Source of the DNA: Planctomycetota bacterium
GTDB lineage: Bacteria; Planctomycetota; UBA1135; UBA2386
DNA length: 64,000 nucleotides
Direction: 5' to 3'
NCBI GenBank assembly: GCA_016713175.1
Contig: JADJPQ010000011.1
Span: forward strand, 236,915-300,914
The notes beneath the pieces were generated by a model. It worked only from the letters and a program-made list of their open reading frames with translations, searched no databases and was not told the origin of the DNA. How positions within the stretch are numbered: position 1 is the first letter of the stretch; each line of letters opens with the position of its first letter. Made by a program: the position numbers and the translations under genes. Of the stretch, positions 31,584 to 41,078 are shown in pieces.

Positions 31584-31979
31584 ATGGACAGGAACCAACT
31601 AGAGCAGCTGTTTGGCGAGGTGGTCCTTTCTGCGCTGTGCATCAAGCGGAGAGATGGGCTCAACATGTTTCAATCCCTCTTGAAGGCGCTGCTGACGCAC
31701 GCCCCTCTTGCCGCCGCGGCAGTAGAACTAGCTGGGCGTGTTCCGGAGGACGGTCTGACGCTTTCTTCAGAGGAGCTTGATTTGGTATCGGCAGTGATTC
31801 GCCACACCCACGATCGTGCTGCTAGGGCCGGACGGAGTGCGGATGCCGGCGATTTGCTAATGATTGTCGTCTCGCTGGCCGAGGCAAGCGGCTTCGAATT
31901 GAGTGAGTTGCCGCAACCGGCTCGCCTTGAGGTCGCACTTCGGCATCTTCGAGGCCAGGAACACCAGACGGGGGGCTAG
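31584..31979 (+). CDS. Unknown 131-residue helical protein (low GC)
   Basis: Starts 22 bases after the preceding gene and shares its low GC, so the two were probably acquired and are transcribed together. The protein looks all-helical: RNQLEQLFGEVVLSALCIKR, MFQSLLKALLTHAPLAAAAV, LTLSSEELDLVSAVIRHTHD, PARLEVALRHLRGQE. No signal peptide, membrane helix or known motif. Function unknown. Confidence 0.55.
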   Translation: MDRNQLEQLFGEVVLSALCIKRRDGLNMFQSLLKALLTHAPLAAAAVELAGRVPEDGLTLSSEELDLVSAVIRHTHDRAARAGRSADAGDLLMIVVSLAEASGFELSELPQPARLEVALRHLRGQEHQTGG

Positions 31980-32022
31980 CGTTGACCAATGTTTGCCTTC
32001 GCCTTCCAAAGAACAGCCCTGA

Positions 32023-32102
32023 TCACGCCGTCGCCGGGACGAGCTTGAAGCCGAGTTGTTCGGCGGCTTTGGCGAGGCCCTTGAGACGGCGCTGGTTGTG
32101 GG
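32023..32102 (-). pseudogene. 3' scrap of an unknown gene cut by IS91-type end
   Basis: Twenty-four codons (HNQRRLKGLAKAAEQLGFKL plus VPATA) end in TGA at 32023. The sense stops exactly at the IS91-type terminus at 32103. The helical, basic tail resembles the C-terminal end of some transposases, but this is too short to name. Confidence 0.3.
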
Positions 32103-33253
32103 GATAAGTGAAACAACGGGGGTTTTCGCCGAACAGGTGTCTCGTCACGTTGGCACAGAGGGAAGGCGGTCGTTGCGGCGACCCCGGCGGTTGGCGGCGG
32201 GGCAGTGGTCCCTGACGTCGGGACAAATGCCCTGGATCTGGCGCGGCGTACAGAGCGCCACCGCTGGGCGGCGTTCCCGCGCCAAGACCGCGAACCAGGG
32301 TCCGTTCAGGATCGGACGAAGTGCACCGAACGTCGTGGCGGTGCCCTTGCCGGAGCGGGTTCCGGCGGTTCGGCAGGCAGGCCGAGTTGGTGGAGGATCT
32401 TCTGGACGGCGACTTGATCGCTGACGAACGTCAACAGGCGCCGCCGACCACCGCAGTGGCCGCAGTGCAGGGCATCGGCGAGGAACACTCGCTTCAGGAG
32501 CTCGGCCCAGAAGTAGTACCGACGCCGACGTGGCCGTTTTCTCGGGGCATGGGGAACGGCGCGGAAGTTTGGGCTGGTCGGTTTGCTCGGCGAGGCATCG
32601 GCGGGTTGCTGTTCGGCGATGGACGCGACGGTGCCTGCTGGTTCCGGTTCGGGGGCAGGCGAGAGATCCGCGGACTGGTGCGCACATCGCGGCGTTGCGA
32701 TGGTCGCGGTGTCCGCCTCGGTGCGAGGACGCGGCGGTGGCACGACGCGATGGCGCCAGGACGCATCGACAGCCGTTCTGTGGCGATGGGCGGGCGCGCG
32801 ACGTAGCGGATCAAGTGCTCGAGGCGATCGGGACGGCCTTGGCGAACGCGCACGGCGGCATGCAAGCTGAAGCCGTCGAAGTCGGCGCACAGGCTGCCCG
32901 GGCCATGACGGAACTGCACGTGCATGGTGCCGCGGCCGGGCCGCGAGTCGGGAGTTCCTGCGTTCGGGCCGAGTGCGGTCCGGCCTTGGACGGCGGCGGC
33001 GTGGAGTTGCAGCAGGACGTCGGGATCTTGCGCGTCGGCGTCGGCGTCGTCGAGTTTGCCGAGCCTGCGCAACTGGCGCAGCACGCGCCGGTGGATGTGG
33101 CGGATCGTGCGCGCGACTTCGGCGTCGGTGAGTTCGTCGGCGTCGTGGAAGTCGGCGCGAGCCTGTCCGGGTGCGCACGTGAACACGCCGTCAGGGACCA
33201 GGCTGTCGAAGTGGAGGTCGAGTCGGATCGCCGATTCGAAGCGTCGGTCGAAC
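32103..33253 (-). mobile_element. IS91-family element, copy A (internally deleted)
   Basis: The left terminus GATAAGTGAAACAACGGGGG (32103) is shared with elements at 43663, 47171 and 53931 (one base differs). It lies beyond the transposase 3' end and so corresponds to the origin-type end of IS91 elements. From 32131 to about 32160 it carries a scrap of an IS3-type terminal repeat. The right side loses similarity to copy B exactly after GAAC at 33250-33253; GAAC is the classical IS91 target tetranucleotide. About 170 bases of the transposase present in copy B are missing, so this copy is inactive. The same right-hand junction recurs in copy D. Confidence 0.7.
32306..33253 (-). pseudogene. IS91-family (HUH/Y2) transposase, degenerate copy A
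   Basis: The N-terminal part starts inside the catalytic domain: SAIRLDLHFDSLVPDGVFTC (compare HxHFH of IS91-type HUH enzymes; the third His is replaced by Asp here), then RTIRHIHRRVLRQLRRLGKL and FRHGPGSLCADFDGFSLHAA. The C-terminal zinc-ribbon segment is LKRVFLADALHCGHCGGRRR, then LLTFVSD and LGLPAEPPEPAPARAPP, typical of IS91/IS801-type transposases. A deletion and at least one frame change separate the halves, and the true N-terminus is absent. Non-functional. Confidence 0.7.
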
Positions 33254-33383
33254 TGCGGTCGACCACCACGCCGACCTGCGTTTCGCTGTCGCGCAAGTCG
33301 CGGCTCAGACCCCATCCGCCGCGCTGGGGGCCACGAGCAGACGGCAATGGCCCACCACCTCGGCGCTGTTCGAGCCCGCCCCT

Positions 33384-34295
33384 TCATCTCGGCGTGAAGA
33401 CCAGCAGCATCACGTCGTCGCCGAGCCGCTGACCGAACAAGAACGGCGCCGGCCGGTCCATGCTCAGCGCCGCCCGCAGCGTGCCCGCGTGCACGGCCGG
33501 CTCGTCGATCACGAAGTCCTGCTCGCCGATGCGCACGCTGCGCGTCGGCGAGTCCCAGTCCACGATGGCGACCTTGGCCGACATCACCCAACCGATGCGG
33601 TCATCGGGCATCGGCACGTACTGCAGCTCGAACTCGACGCCGTCGTGGATCTCGCCGATCTCGGGCACCACCAGGTCGTCGTCGCGGCCGCGCAGCGGCA
33701 CCCGCCGCCAGTTCTTCACGAACGGCATGCCGCTGCCGAAGATCATCCAGGTCGCGTGCGGAAACCGCCACGACGTCGGTCCACCGGTCTTCTGGCCGGA
33801 TCGGCGCAGAGCGAGAACCTGTTCCTTGGTCACCGGCAAGGCGAGGGTCCCCGGCAGCTCCGGCTTCGCCAGGATCTCCGCGGCCTTGGCGGCAGGCATC
33901 GTGATGCGGTCGAACTGGCCGTCGAGACGCGCGGCCAGGTCGGTCTTGCCGAGCCGGGCGAAGAAGCGGTCGATCCAGGCGACCTGGTCCTGGCGGACGA
34001 GCGCGACCAGACGATCCGGGCCGAGCAGCGTGACCTTGTCGCCAGGCCCGAGCGCCGGCTCGACGAAGGTACGAATCGCGACGAGCAGTTCCTGGCGGCA
34101 CTGAGCGCGCACCGCCCCGGGCGGCGCGGGCAACCCGCGGAGTTGCGAACCGGCGCGTTCCTGGCAGCGGTCGAGGTGCTCGACGAGCTGCCAGCTGGCG
34201 ACGACGCGGTCGGCATCCCCAGCGGCCGGCATCTTCTGGGCGACGATCGTCGCGGCGATCCCGAGGAACGCAGTCAGCGCGGACAGCATTGGCAT
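33384..34295 (-). CDS. Exported secretin-domain-like protein, copy 1
   Basis: A 303-residue protein. ATG 34295 opens a signal peptide (MLSALTAFLGIAATIVAQ). The middle has LLGPDRLVALVRQDQVAWID plus RFFARL, like the short N-type domains of secretins, and the end has FGQRLGDDVMLLVFTPR, like the conserved end of a secretin domain. No multimerising channel region is evident, so it may be a periplasmic or outer-membrane-associated relative rather than a channel. It is divergent from the kinase at 34595. A damaged second copy lies at 60054-60963. Confidence 0.6.
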   Translation of the reverse strand: MPMLSALTAFLGIAATIVAQKMPAAGDADRVVASWQLVEHLDRCQERAGSQLRGLPAPPGAVRAQCRQELLVAIRTFVEPALGPGDKVTLLGPDRLVALVRQDQVAWIDRFFARLGKTDLAARLDGQFDRITMPAAKAAEILAKPELPGTLALPVTKEQVLALRRSGQKTGGPTSWRFPHATWMIFGSGMPFVKNWRRVPLRGRDDDLVVPEIGEIHDGVEFELQYVPMPDDRIGWVMSAKVAIVDWDSPTRSVRIGEQDFVIDEPAVHAGTLRAALSMDRPAPFLFGQRLGDDVMLLVFTPR

Positions 34296-34594
34296 CGCGA
34301 GCTCTCGGGTTGGGCCGCTCGCCAGCGTAGTCGTCCACCGGCACCGTGGGGAGATGGCGACGAAGGGCGCGACGTCGAACTTCGGCAACGGAGGTCGGGC
34401 GGGGATGGCCGCCGGTGCCCCCCGTGTTGCGCCCGAGCGGACCCCCTCGACCCTCGAAGCCGGCGGGACCCGGCAACTGGCAGCGGCCGCAAACGACCAG
34501 TTCGCGCGCAGATGCCGATCATGCCCGGCGGCGGGTGCCGTGCTCCCGGTCGGCTACCGCCGCGGCTACGCTGCCGCCGCGTTCCGACCCACCC
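34296..34594. promoter_or_regulatory. Divergent promoter region, secretin-like gene / kinase
   Basis: A 299-base non-coding gap between two outward-reading genes, also present almost unchanged at 60964-61257 in the duplicated block. No clear promoter boxes or repeats are seen on reading; conservation between the copies reflects recent duplication, not necessarily function. Confidence 0.4.
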
Positions 34595-37500
34595 ATGACC
34601 GCCGAGACCCAGCGATTCGACGACGACCAGGTGCGGGTGTTCGCCGCCGCGCTCGAACTGCCGGCGGCCGACCGTGCCGCGTTCGTCGCACGGACCTGCG
34701 CCGACAACGTGGCCTTGCGCGAGGTGGTGCTCGAACTGCTGCACTGGCACGAGCGCGCGCCGACCATCCTGCGACGTCCGGAAGAAGCGGTCGATGCCAC
34801 CGACGCGCCGGTCCCGCGCACCATCGGGCCATACCGGATCCTCGGAGTGCTGGGCCATGGCGGCATGGGCATCGTCTATCGCGCCGAGCAGCAGAGTCCC
34901 CGGCGCCTCGTGGCGCTCAAGGTGCTGACCGCGACGAACCTGGTCCATGAGGCTCGTCGGCGGTTCGAGCAGGAAGCGGAGATGCTGGGTCGGTTGAGCC
35001 ATCCCGGGATCGCCCAGGTCTACGGCGCCGGTGTCTACGCGACCGACGCGGGCGACATCGCGTGCTTTGCGATGGAGATGGTGCCAGGGCGACACCTGAC
35101 GACCTATGCGCAGCAACAGCACATCGACCTGCGGGCGCGCTGCCAACTGATGGCCCGCATCTGCGATGCCGTGCAGCACGCGCACGAGCGCGGCATCGTG
35201 CATCGCGACCTGAAACCCGCGAACATCCTGGTCGACGACTCGACGGCTGGCCAGGCGCAGCCCAAGGTGCTGGACTTCGGCATCGCGCGCGCCACCGACC
35301 TCGACGCCCAGCAGGCGCAACTGACCCGCACCGGACAGGTGCTCGGCACGCTCGATTACATGAGCCCCGAGCAGGTGCGAGGCGACTCGGCGATGGTCGG
35401 GGCTCACAGCGACGTCTACGCGCTCGGCGTCATCCTGTACGAACTGCTGGCCGGACGCCGCCCGCTGTCGCTCGACGGCCTGCCGTTCGACACCGCGCTG
35501 CGCCGCATCTGCGACGAGGAACCAACCCGCCTGCATCGCCTCGACCCGCGGTGCCGCGGCGACCTCGACACCATCTGTCAGACGGCGTTGGCGAAGGAAG
35601 CGGGCCGGCGCTACCCGTCCGCCGCGGCGATGGCCACCGACCTGCGGCTGCACCTCGACCATCGGCCGATCGCGGCGACACCGCCGGCGTGGGGCTACCG
35701 GCTGCGCAAGTTCGTGCGTCGGCATCGGGGCCTGGTGTTCGGCGCCAGTTCGTTGATCGTGGGGTTGACGATCGCGCTGGTCGCGACCGGCGTGACGGCA
35801 GCCCACAACCGCGAACTGGCGGTGCGCGAACACGGTCTGCGGCAGACCGCGGAATCGACCCAGGAGCAGCTGCGGCAGAGCAGCTACCGCGACAAGATGG
35901 GGTTGGCCGCAGCGGCGTTGCGCGAGCCCGGCGGGATCAACCGGGCGCGCGCGTTGTGCGCCGAGGTGGTGCCGGCGTCCGGCGCCCCCGATCTCCGTTG
36001 CTTCGAGTGGTACCTGTTCACGGCGCTGGCCGCCGATGCCGCGGTCGTGCACCCGCTCGACGAGCGGGTGACCGGCATCGAATGGCACCCGACGCTGTCG
36101 CGCGTCGCCGTCGCCACCTACCGTTCGGTCAGGGTTCTGGAACTGCCAGGGTTGTCCGCGGTCTGGAACGTCGCGCATGCGGCGCGTCGACGTGTCCGCT
36201 GGTCGCCGGATGGCCAACGCCTGCTGGTCGGGGGGCTCGCCGATTTCGCCGTGCTCGACGGCTCGACCGGCACCGTGCTGACGGCCGTCAAGGTCGACGA
36301 CGGTCGTGAAGTGCCGCTGAACGAGCACACGACCGGTGCGTTCGCGTGGCACCCGGATGGCAGGCACGTGTTCGTCGGCAGTTTCCGCGGCGACCTGCTC
36401 GTCTACGACACGACGACCGGCGCGCGCACGTTCCGCGGTGCCGACCTCGTCGACGGCGGCGGCGACCTCGACAGCCACGGAGACGCTACCAGGCTGCTGA
36501 TCGCCGGACCGCAGCGCAACCAGATCCTGGCCTGGCCGGCGACCACCGAGACGGTGGCGTTGCAGGGCGGGAAGCGTCGCACGATGCCGACGTTCGCGCC
36601 CGACGGCCGGAGCGCCGCCGCCGCCGGGCGTGATCTCGTGCTGTGGGACGCCACCACCGGCAGGGAAGTGGCCGTCGAACGCAGCATTGCGGGCGGTTGG
36701 AGCGCGCTGGCGTTCCGCCCCGACGGGCACGCGCTGGCGGTCGCCAACGAAGATCGCGCCGTGCGGATCTGGAATCCGTCGCGTCCGGGCTTCGACCGCA
36801 CGCTGGTCGGCCACTCCGGCGCGATCCTGCACGTCGGCTGGAGCCGCGACGGACGCTGGGTGGCGAGCGGTTCGCGCAACTATGAACTGTGCGTCTGGGA
36901 TCTGGCGGTGCCGGCGGCATTCCAGCGCCTCTTGTCGGTCGAGCCCCTGCCCAGGCAGGCGGAGCCACCGGCCGTGCAGTGGCGCGCCGACGGCAAACAG
37001 ATCCTGGTTTCTCATCGACTGGGGATGCGCGTGGCCGATGTCGGCGTGCCGATGCAGGAACTCGCCGAGGCCGGTCCGTTCGCGCACGCGACCTGGAACC
37101 CGGATGGCACCCGCCTGGCGTTCGTGCAGGACGGGGTGGTCTGCGTGCGCGACGCGGCCGGCACGCGTCGGTTCGGCAACGACACCGGCGAGACGCTGGC
37201 CCTGGCCTGGCGACCCGCGTCGCTGGATATCGCGCTCACCCGGCTCGACGGCGTGCGGCTGCTCGACAGCGAAACCGGCGTCGTGCGGCGCGTGAACGCG
37301 CCGCTGCGTCCGGAACCGCGGTGGCTGCGGTGGCTGCCGGATGGTCGTCACGCGCTTGTGGCGTGCCTGCTCGACCAGCTTGCGAAGGTCGATGTGGACA
37401 CCGGCGTGGTCGTGGCGGCGACCCGCGTCTCCGGCCTGCTCGGCCTGACCCACCACGCCGTAGCCGCGGATGGCGGCACGATTGCCGTCGCCTGTCAGGA

Positions 37501-37801
37501 CGGCAACATCGAGATCCTCGACCGCGACCTGAAAGTGCGGCGGCGCCTGTTCGCCGGCGATCAACCGGTGCGCGCCGTCGCGTTCCATCCGTCGGAACCA
37601 CGGCTCGCGGCGGTGGGCGACGATGGCTGGTGCCGGCTGTGGAACCCGTCCTCCGGCGAGGAGATCACGGCGCTCCATGCCGGCCAATCGATCCGTGCGG
37701 TGGATTGGCGGTCCGATGGCCGCGCCCTCGCGTTGTTGCTGGCCGACGGCGTCGTCCAGGTCTGGGACGCCGCCACCGACCGGACCGCGCAGCGCCGCTG
37801 A
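34595..37801 (+). CDS. Membrane Ser/Thr protein kinase with WD40 domain, copy 1
   Basis: A 1068-residue protein from ATG 34595; the longer open frame upstream is non-coding. The kinase domain spans about 78-360: glycine loop GHGGMG at 87-92, VALK lysine 109, HRDLKPAN at 203-210, DFG at 227-229 and the activation-loop end YMSPEQ, all intact. One transmembrane helix lies near 381-402 (LVFGASSLIVGLTIALVATG). About 450-1068 is a WD40-type propeller region (AVRIWNPSRP, YELCVWDLAVP, WCRLWNPSSG). Unlike the kinase at 12679, no sigma factor sits directly upstream; the nearest is at 40318. Signalling from an extracytoplasmic ligand to a cytoplasmic kinase is inferred. Confidence 0.92.
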   Translation: MTAETQRFDDDQVRVFAAALELPAADRAAFVARTCADNVALREVVLELLHWHERAPTILRRPEEAVDATDAPVPRTIGPYRILGVLGHGGMGIVYRAEQQSPRRLVALKVLTATNLVHEARRRFEQEAEMLGRLSHPGIAQVYGAGVYATDAGDIACFAMEMVPGRHLTTYAQQQHIDLRARCQLMARICDAVQHAHERGIVHRDLKPANILVDDSTAGQAQPKVLDFGIARATDLDAQQAQLTRTGQVLGTLDYMSPEQVRGDSAMVGAHSDVYALGVILYELLAGRRPLSLDGLPFDTALRRICDEEPTRLHRLDPRCRGDLDTICQTALAKEAGRRYPSAAAMATDLRLHLDHRPIAATPPAWGYRLRKFVRRHRGLVFGASSLIVGLTIALVATGVTAAHNRELAVREHGLRQTAESTQEQLRQSSYRDKMGLAAAALREPGGINRARALCAEVVPASGAPDLRCFEWYLFTALAADAAVVHPLDERVTGIEWHPTLSRVAVATYRSVRVLELPGLSAVWNVAHAARRRVRWSPDGQRLLVGGLADFAVLDGSTGTVLTAVKVDDGREVPLNEHTTGAFAWHPDGRHVFVGSFRGDLLVYDTTTGARTFRGADLVDGGGDLDSHGDATRLLIAGPQRNQILAWPATTETVALQGGKRRTMPTFAPDGRSAAAAGRDLVLWDATTGREVAVERSIAGGWSALAFRPDGHALAVANEDRAVRIWNPSRPGFDRTLVGHSGAILHVGWSRDGRWVASGSRNYELCVWDLAVPAAFQRLLSVEPLPRQAEPPAVQWRADGKQILVSHRLGMRVADVGVPMQELAEAGPFAHATWNPDGTRLAFVQDGVVCVRDAAGTRRFGNDTGETLALAWRPASLDIALTRLDGVRLLDSETGVVRRVNAPLRPEPRWLRWLPDGRHALVACLLDQLAKVDVDTGVVVAATRVSGLLGLTHHAVAADGGTIAVACQDGNIEILDRDLKVRRRLFAGDQPVRAVAFHPSEPRLAAVGDDGWCRLWNPSSGEEITALHAGQSIRAVDWRSDGRALALLLADGVVQVWDAATDRTAQRR

Positions 37802-37815
37802 CGGCGCAACTGCGC

Positions 37816-40182
37816 TCAGTTGTTGCCCACGACGCCAAGAATGCCGTTGCTGGCGGCAAGGCCCAGGGCATTGACACCAGGAGCCAGGGAGCCGCCCTGC
37901 GCGAAGAGGCCCAGGCCCAGGAACGCCGGGTCGGTCGAGAGCGGCAGGACGAACGTCGGGTGGCTGATCGGCAGGATCAACAGGTTGGTCACCAGCCCGT
38001 CCTGCAGCCGCACACAACCCGGCGCGCCGGCGAATCCGAGCGGCAGGTTCGGGTTGGTCAGACCGAGCTGGAGGAAGCCGAGCACCGAACTCGCCGGCAA
38101 CCCCGTCAGGTCGAGCGTCCAGTTGGTGCCCTGCACCGGTCGGGTCGGTGCGCGCAGGACCGGACCATGGCAGCCCTGGCCGACCGTCGCGACCGTCGCG
38201 GCGTGCAGTGCCGGCCGGTCGGTGAGGTACGACAGCGAGAACCGCGTGTCCACCGGCGCACCCGCGCCGTTGAAGGTGTTCACCCGCACATAGGTCCGAC
38301 CGCTGCCGTTCACGGCCCAATGGGAGATGCTCGCGTACTCCGAGCCGCTGCCGTAGGCGGTGACCTGGGCGTGCGTGCTGCCGAGGTGCACGACGCTGGG
38401 CAGGACCACTTCGTAGACGCCCGTGCCGATGCGCGTGATGGTCTCGGCGTTGCGCGGGCCGGCAGTGCCGTTGCTGTCGGTGTAGAGGCCGTCCGGCGCG
38501 TAGCTCGCCGCGGTTGGATTGTCCGCCCACACGTGCGCGCCCGAACCCAGATCGCCGGCGATCGGGGCAGCCTTCTCGTGGTAGCTCAGCACATACATCG
38601 AGTCGACCGGGGCGCCGGCACCGTCGAACGTGCGCACGTAGACGTCGAGCGTGCTGCCATTGGACACCCAGCTCCCGACCTTGGCATGGCGCAACGTGGC
38701 CGGCGCCGAGAAGCCGGTCTGGGCCGACACCTGGACGTTGCCGTACTCACCGGACACTGGGGTGCCCAACCCTGGGATCGAAACCCGGTAGTGTCCGGTG
38801 GCCAGGCGCGTGATCGTGGCGTTGCCGCGCGTGCCGTTCCACATGTAGGTCCCATGCGGCGTGTAGCTGGCTGCCGTCGGATTGTCGGCCCACAGGTACG
38901 CGGCACGCAGGTCGTCCGGACCACCGATGCGATAGTGGATGCAGAACGGCTGGTCGACCGGCGCACCGTTGGTGTCGAGCACGTCGATGTAGGCCCTCAT
39001 GGTCGGGTCGACGCCCCAATCCCTGACCACGGCGGTGTGGTTGCCGCGGCATGCACACGCGTGCACGGCGCCGATGATGCCCAGGCGTGGCACGTTGACG
39101 GCATATCGGCCCTGGCTCAGTCGATCGACGGTGATCAGCTCGCCCGATGGCGTGTACTGGTAGTCGAGGTCTGGCACGATCGTCGTGGACGCGGCGTTCG
39201 GCAGCACCCACGCCCAGGCGACGCCAGTTGCGACGCCGGAGTAGCTGCGGGTGACGTCGTTGAGCTGGCTCGTCGGCGGATTGGTGCGCGTGATCCCCTC
39301 GGAACCGAAGAACACGCTGGAACCGCTGAATTCGCGCGACTGCAGCCGCACCGAGAACCTGGCGGCGGTGATCGTCAACGGCTCGGCGAACGTGCCGGGG
39401 GTGGTGAAGCTGCCGATGGACGGGGGATACGTGCGATCGAACACCTGGGTGTTGGTGTCGAGGTCCATGATCGTGCAGCGCAGCAGCGAACCCGGGTCGT
39501 CGGAGCGGTCGAACACGTTGACCTCGTAGCTCGTGCCGGCGAGGCGCCGCAGCTGGACGCTGCAGAAGTTGCCACCGAAATAGGGGTCATGCGTCGAGGC
39601 GTTGAGCGCCGCGAGCGGATCGGCGGCCACGAACGAGGCGCCGCTCAGGAACATCGAGTAGGCGCCGGCGGCGATCCCCACGGTCTGATCCCAGTGATCC
39701 ACCGGGTTGGCAGCACCCGGACCATCGGGCTGCCGCTCGGTGTCCCATGGCTGGTCCTGCCACAACTCCTGGTTGGCCGCATCGCGCGGATCGTTGTCCC
39801 ACGCCGAGATCGCGATGAGCACGTAGCCCGGCCCGCCCAGGAACTGCCCGGTCAGGGTCGACTGGACGGTCAGGCCATCGTCCTCCTGGAATGCGATGCC
39901 ACGGCCATCGCGGCGGAACAACCACAGGCTGGTGTCCCAGCTGGCGCCACCGACCGTGGAGCACCGGAAGGTCGTGGGGTCGTCGACCCGGATCAGGAAC
40001 ATGTCGACGTCGGTGTTCGTGGAGAGGTTGCCGTCGATACGCTGCAGCGGACCGACGCCGACGGCGGTCTCGGCGGTCAGCGGCAGTTCGCCGGCGTCGG
40101 TCTCGGTCCAGGTCTGGGCCGTGATCGCCGCGCAGAGTGCGAACGACGGGAGCATGCGGAACAGCGGTTTGGGTGACTTCAT
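37816..40182 (-). CDS. Large secreted protein with three tandem WADNPTAAS repeats
   Basis: A 788-residue exported protein with a signal peptide (LFRMLPSFALCAAITAQ). Residues about 25-220 contain VDMFLIRVDDPTTFRCSTVG and YVLIAISAWDNDP, like a bacterial pre-peptidase C-terminal-type beta-sandwich. The middle has three related ~100-residue units marked by AYLWADNPTAASYTPHGTYM / AHVWADNPTAASYAPDGLYT, each followed by ITRxxTGxYxVxxPxL. The last ~110 residues are the lineage C-terminal domain (GQGCHGPVLRAPTRPVQGTN, GAPGCVRLQDGL). It is convergent with the kinase (14 bases between stops) and divergent from the sigma gene at 40318. Function unknown. Confidence 0.82.
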   Translation of the reverse strand: MKSPKPLFRMLPSFALCAAITAQTWTETDAGELPLTAETAVGVGPLQRIDGNLSTNTDVDMFLIRVDDPTTFRCSTVGGASWDTSLWLFRRDGRGIAFQEDDGLTVQSTLTGQFLGGPGYVLIAISAWDNDPRDAANQELWQDQPWDTERQPDGPGAANPVDHWDQTVGIAAGAYSMFLSGASFVAADPLAALNASTHDPYFGGNFCSVQLRRLAGTSYEVNVFDRSDDPGSLLRCTIMDLDTNTQVFDRTYPPSIGSFTTPGTFAEPLTITAARFSVRLQSREFSGSSVFFGSEGITRTNPPTSQLNDVTRSYSGVATGVAWAWVLPNAASTTIVPDLDYQYTPSGELITVDRLSQGRYAVNVPRLGIIGAVHACACRGNHTAVVRDWGVDPTMRAYIDVLDTNGAPVDQPFCIHYRIGGPDDLRAAYLWADNPTAASYTPHGTYMWNGTRGNATITRLATGHYRVSIPGLGTPVSGEYGNVQVSAQTGFSAPATLRHAKVGSWVSNGSTLDVYVRTFDGAGAPVDSMYVLSYHEKAAPIAGDLGSGAHVWADNPTAASYAPDGLYTDSNGTAGPRNAETITRIGTGVYEVVLPSVVHLGSTHAQVTAYGSGSEYASISHWAVNGSGRTYVRVNTFNGAGAPVDTRFSLSYLTDRPALHAATVATVGQGCHGPVLRAPTRPVQGTNWTLDLTGLPASSVLGFLQLGLTNPNLPLGFAGAPGCVRLQDGLVTNLLILPISHPTFVLPLSTDPAFLGLGLFAQGGSLAPGVNALGLAASNGILGVVGNN

Positions 40183-40317
40183 GGGCGGTGTCGGTCTCTC
40201 GTTGGGCTGGCGCCCGCGCTGCGCGGGCGACCACGCCCCCGGCTGTGCCAGGAGCCGCGCGCGAGGTCCGATTTTCTCGTCGGCACTCGTCCCGGCCGCC
40301 TACGATCGACGGCGACG

Positions 40318-40920
40318 ATGGATCAGGACCGCAAGACCACGACCTCGCTGCTGGTGCGCGCCTGCGCCGGCGAGGCCGTGGCCGATGAACAGCTGACGCC
40401 CCTGCTCTACGACGAGCTGCGCGTGCTGGCCCGCAACCTGCTGCGCCGGGAACGGCGCGACCACACGCTGCAGCCGACAGCGCTGGTGCATGAGGCGTGG
40501 TTGCGGTTGATCGACAAGGCCGAACTGGCGCATGGCGGCCAGGATGCGAAGGCCCGATTCCTCGGCATCGCCGCCAACGCGATGCGGCGGATCCTGATCC
40601 AGCACGCCAGGGGTCGCGCGGCGCAGAAGCGAGGTGGCGCCCGCCAACGCCTGGATCTCGATGCCGATCAGCTCGCGTTGCCGTCACAGGGCGAGACCCT
40701 GCTCGATCTGGACGCGGCGTTGACGCGCCTGCAGGAGACGCGGCCCGATCTGGTTCGTCTCGTCGAATTGCGGCTGTTCGCCGGTCTCGAATTGCGCGAG
40801 GCGGCGCCGATCATGGGGTTGTCGCTGACGCGGGCGAAAGTGCACTGGGCGCTGGCGCGGGCGCTGCTCAGTCGGTTGCTGCAGGTCGCGGACGGCTCGG
40901 GAGGCGCGAGTCGGGATTGA
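40318..40920 (+). CDS. ECF sigma factor, planctomycete SigK-like type (second)
   Basis: A 200-residue sigma factor. Region 2: LYDELRVLARNLLRRERRDH, then LQPTALVHEAWLRLID and RFLGIAANAMRRILIQHARG. Region 4: LVRLVELRLFAGLELREAAP with recognition helix LTRAKVHWALARALL. It is the same broad ECF family as the gene at 12049. It is divergent from the three-repeat exoprotein gene and 158 bases upstream of a secreted protease gene. The kinase at 34595 has no adjacent sigma factor, so the two might be functional partners; that is inference from genome context. Confidence 0.9.
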   Translation: MDQDRKTTTSLLVRACAGEAVADEQLTPLLYDELRVLARNLLRRERRDHTLQPTALVHEAWLRLIDKAELAHGGQDAKARFLGIAANAMRRILIQHARGRAAQKRGGARQRLDLDADQLALPSQGETLLDLDAALTRLQETRPDLVRLVELRLFAGLELREAAPIMGLSLTRAKVHWALARALLSRLLQVADGSGGASRD

Positions 40921-41078
40921 CCGGGACGGCGCCGGGCGCCGGAGGCGACTTGCGCGCGATACGGTTCGCGCGAGACTTCGCCGCCGGCAATGCCCGCCGC
41001 AGCCCCTCGCGTCCCATCGGCTCCGGCGGCTGGGACTCTTGGCCTCGACCGCTGGCCGAGTCATCATCACACTCGAAC

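Noticed and set aside
34274..38530. 1418-codon minus-strand frame over the kinase gene
   Set aside because: Antisense shadow of the kinase-WD40 gene; low-complexity composition and no start context.
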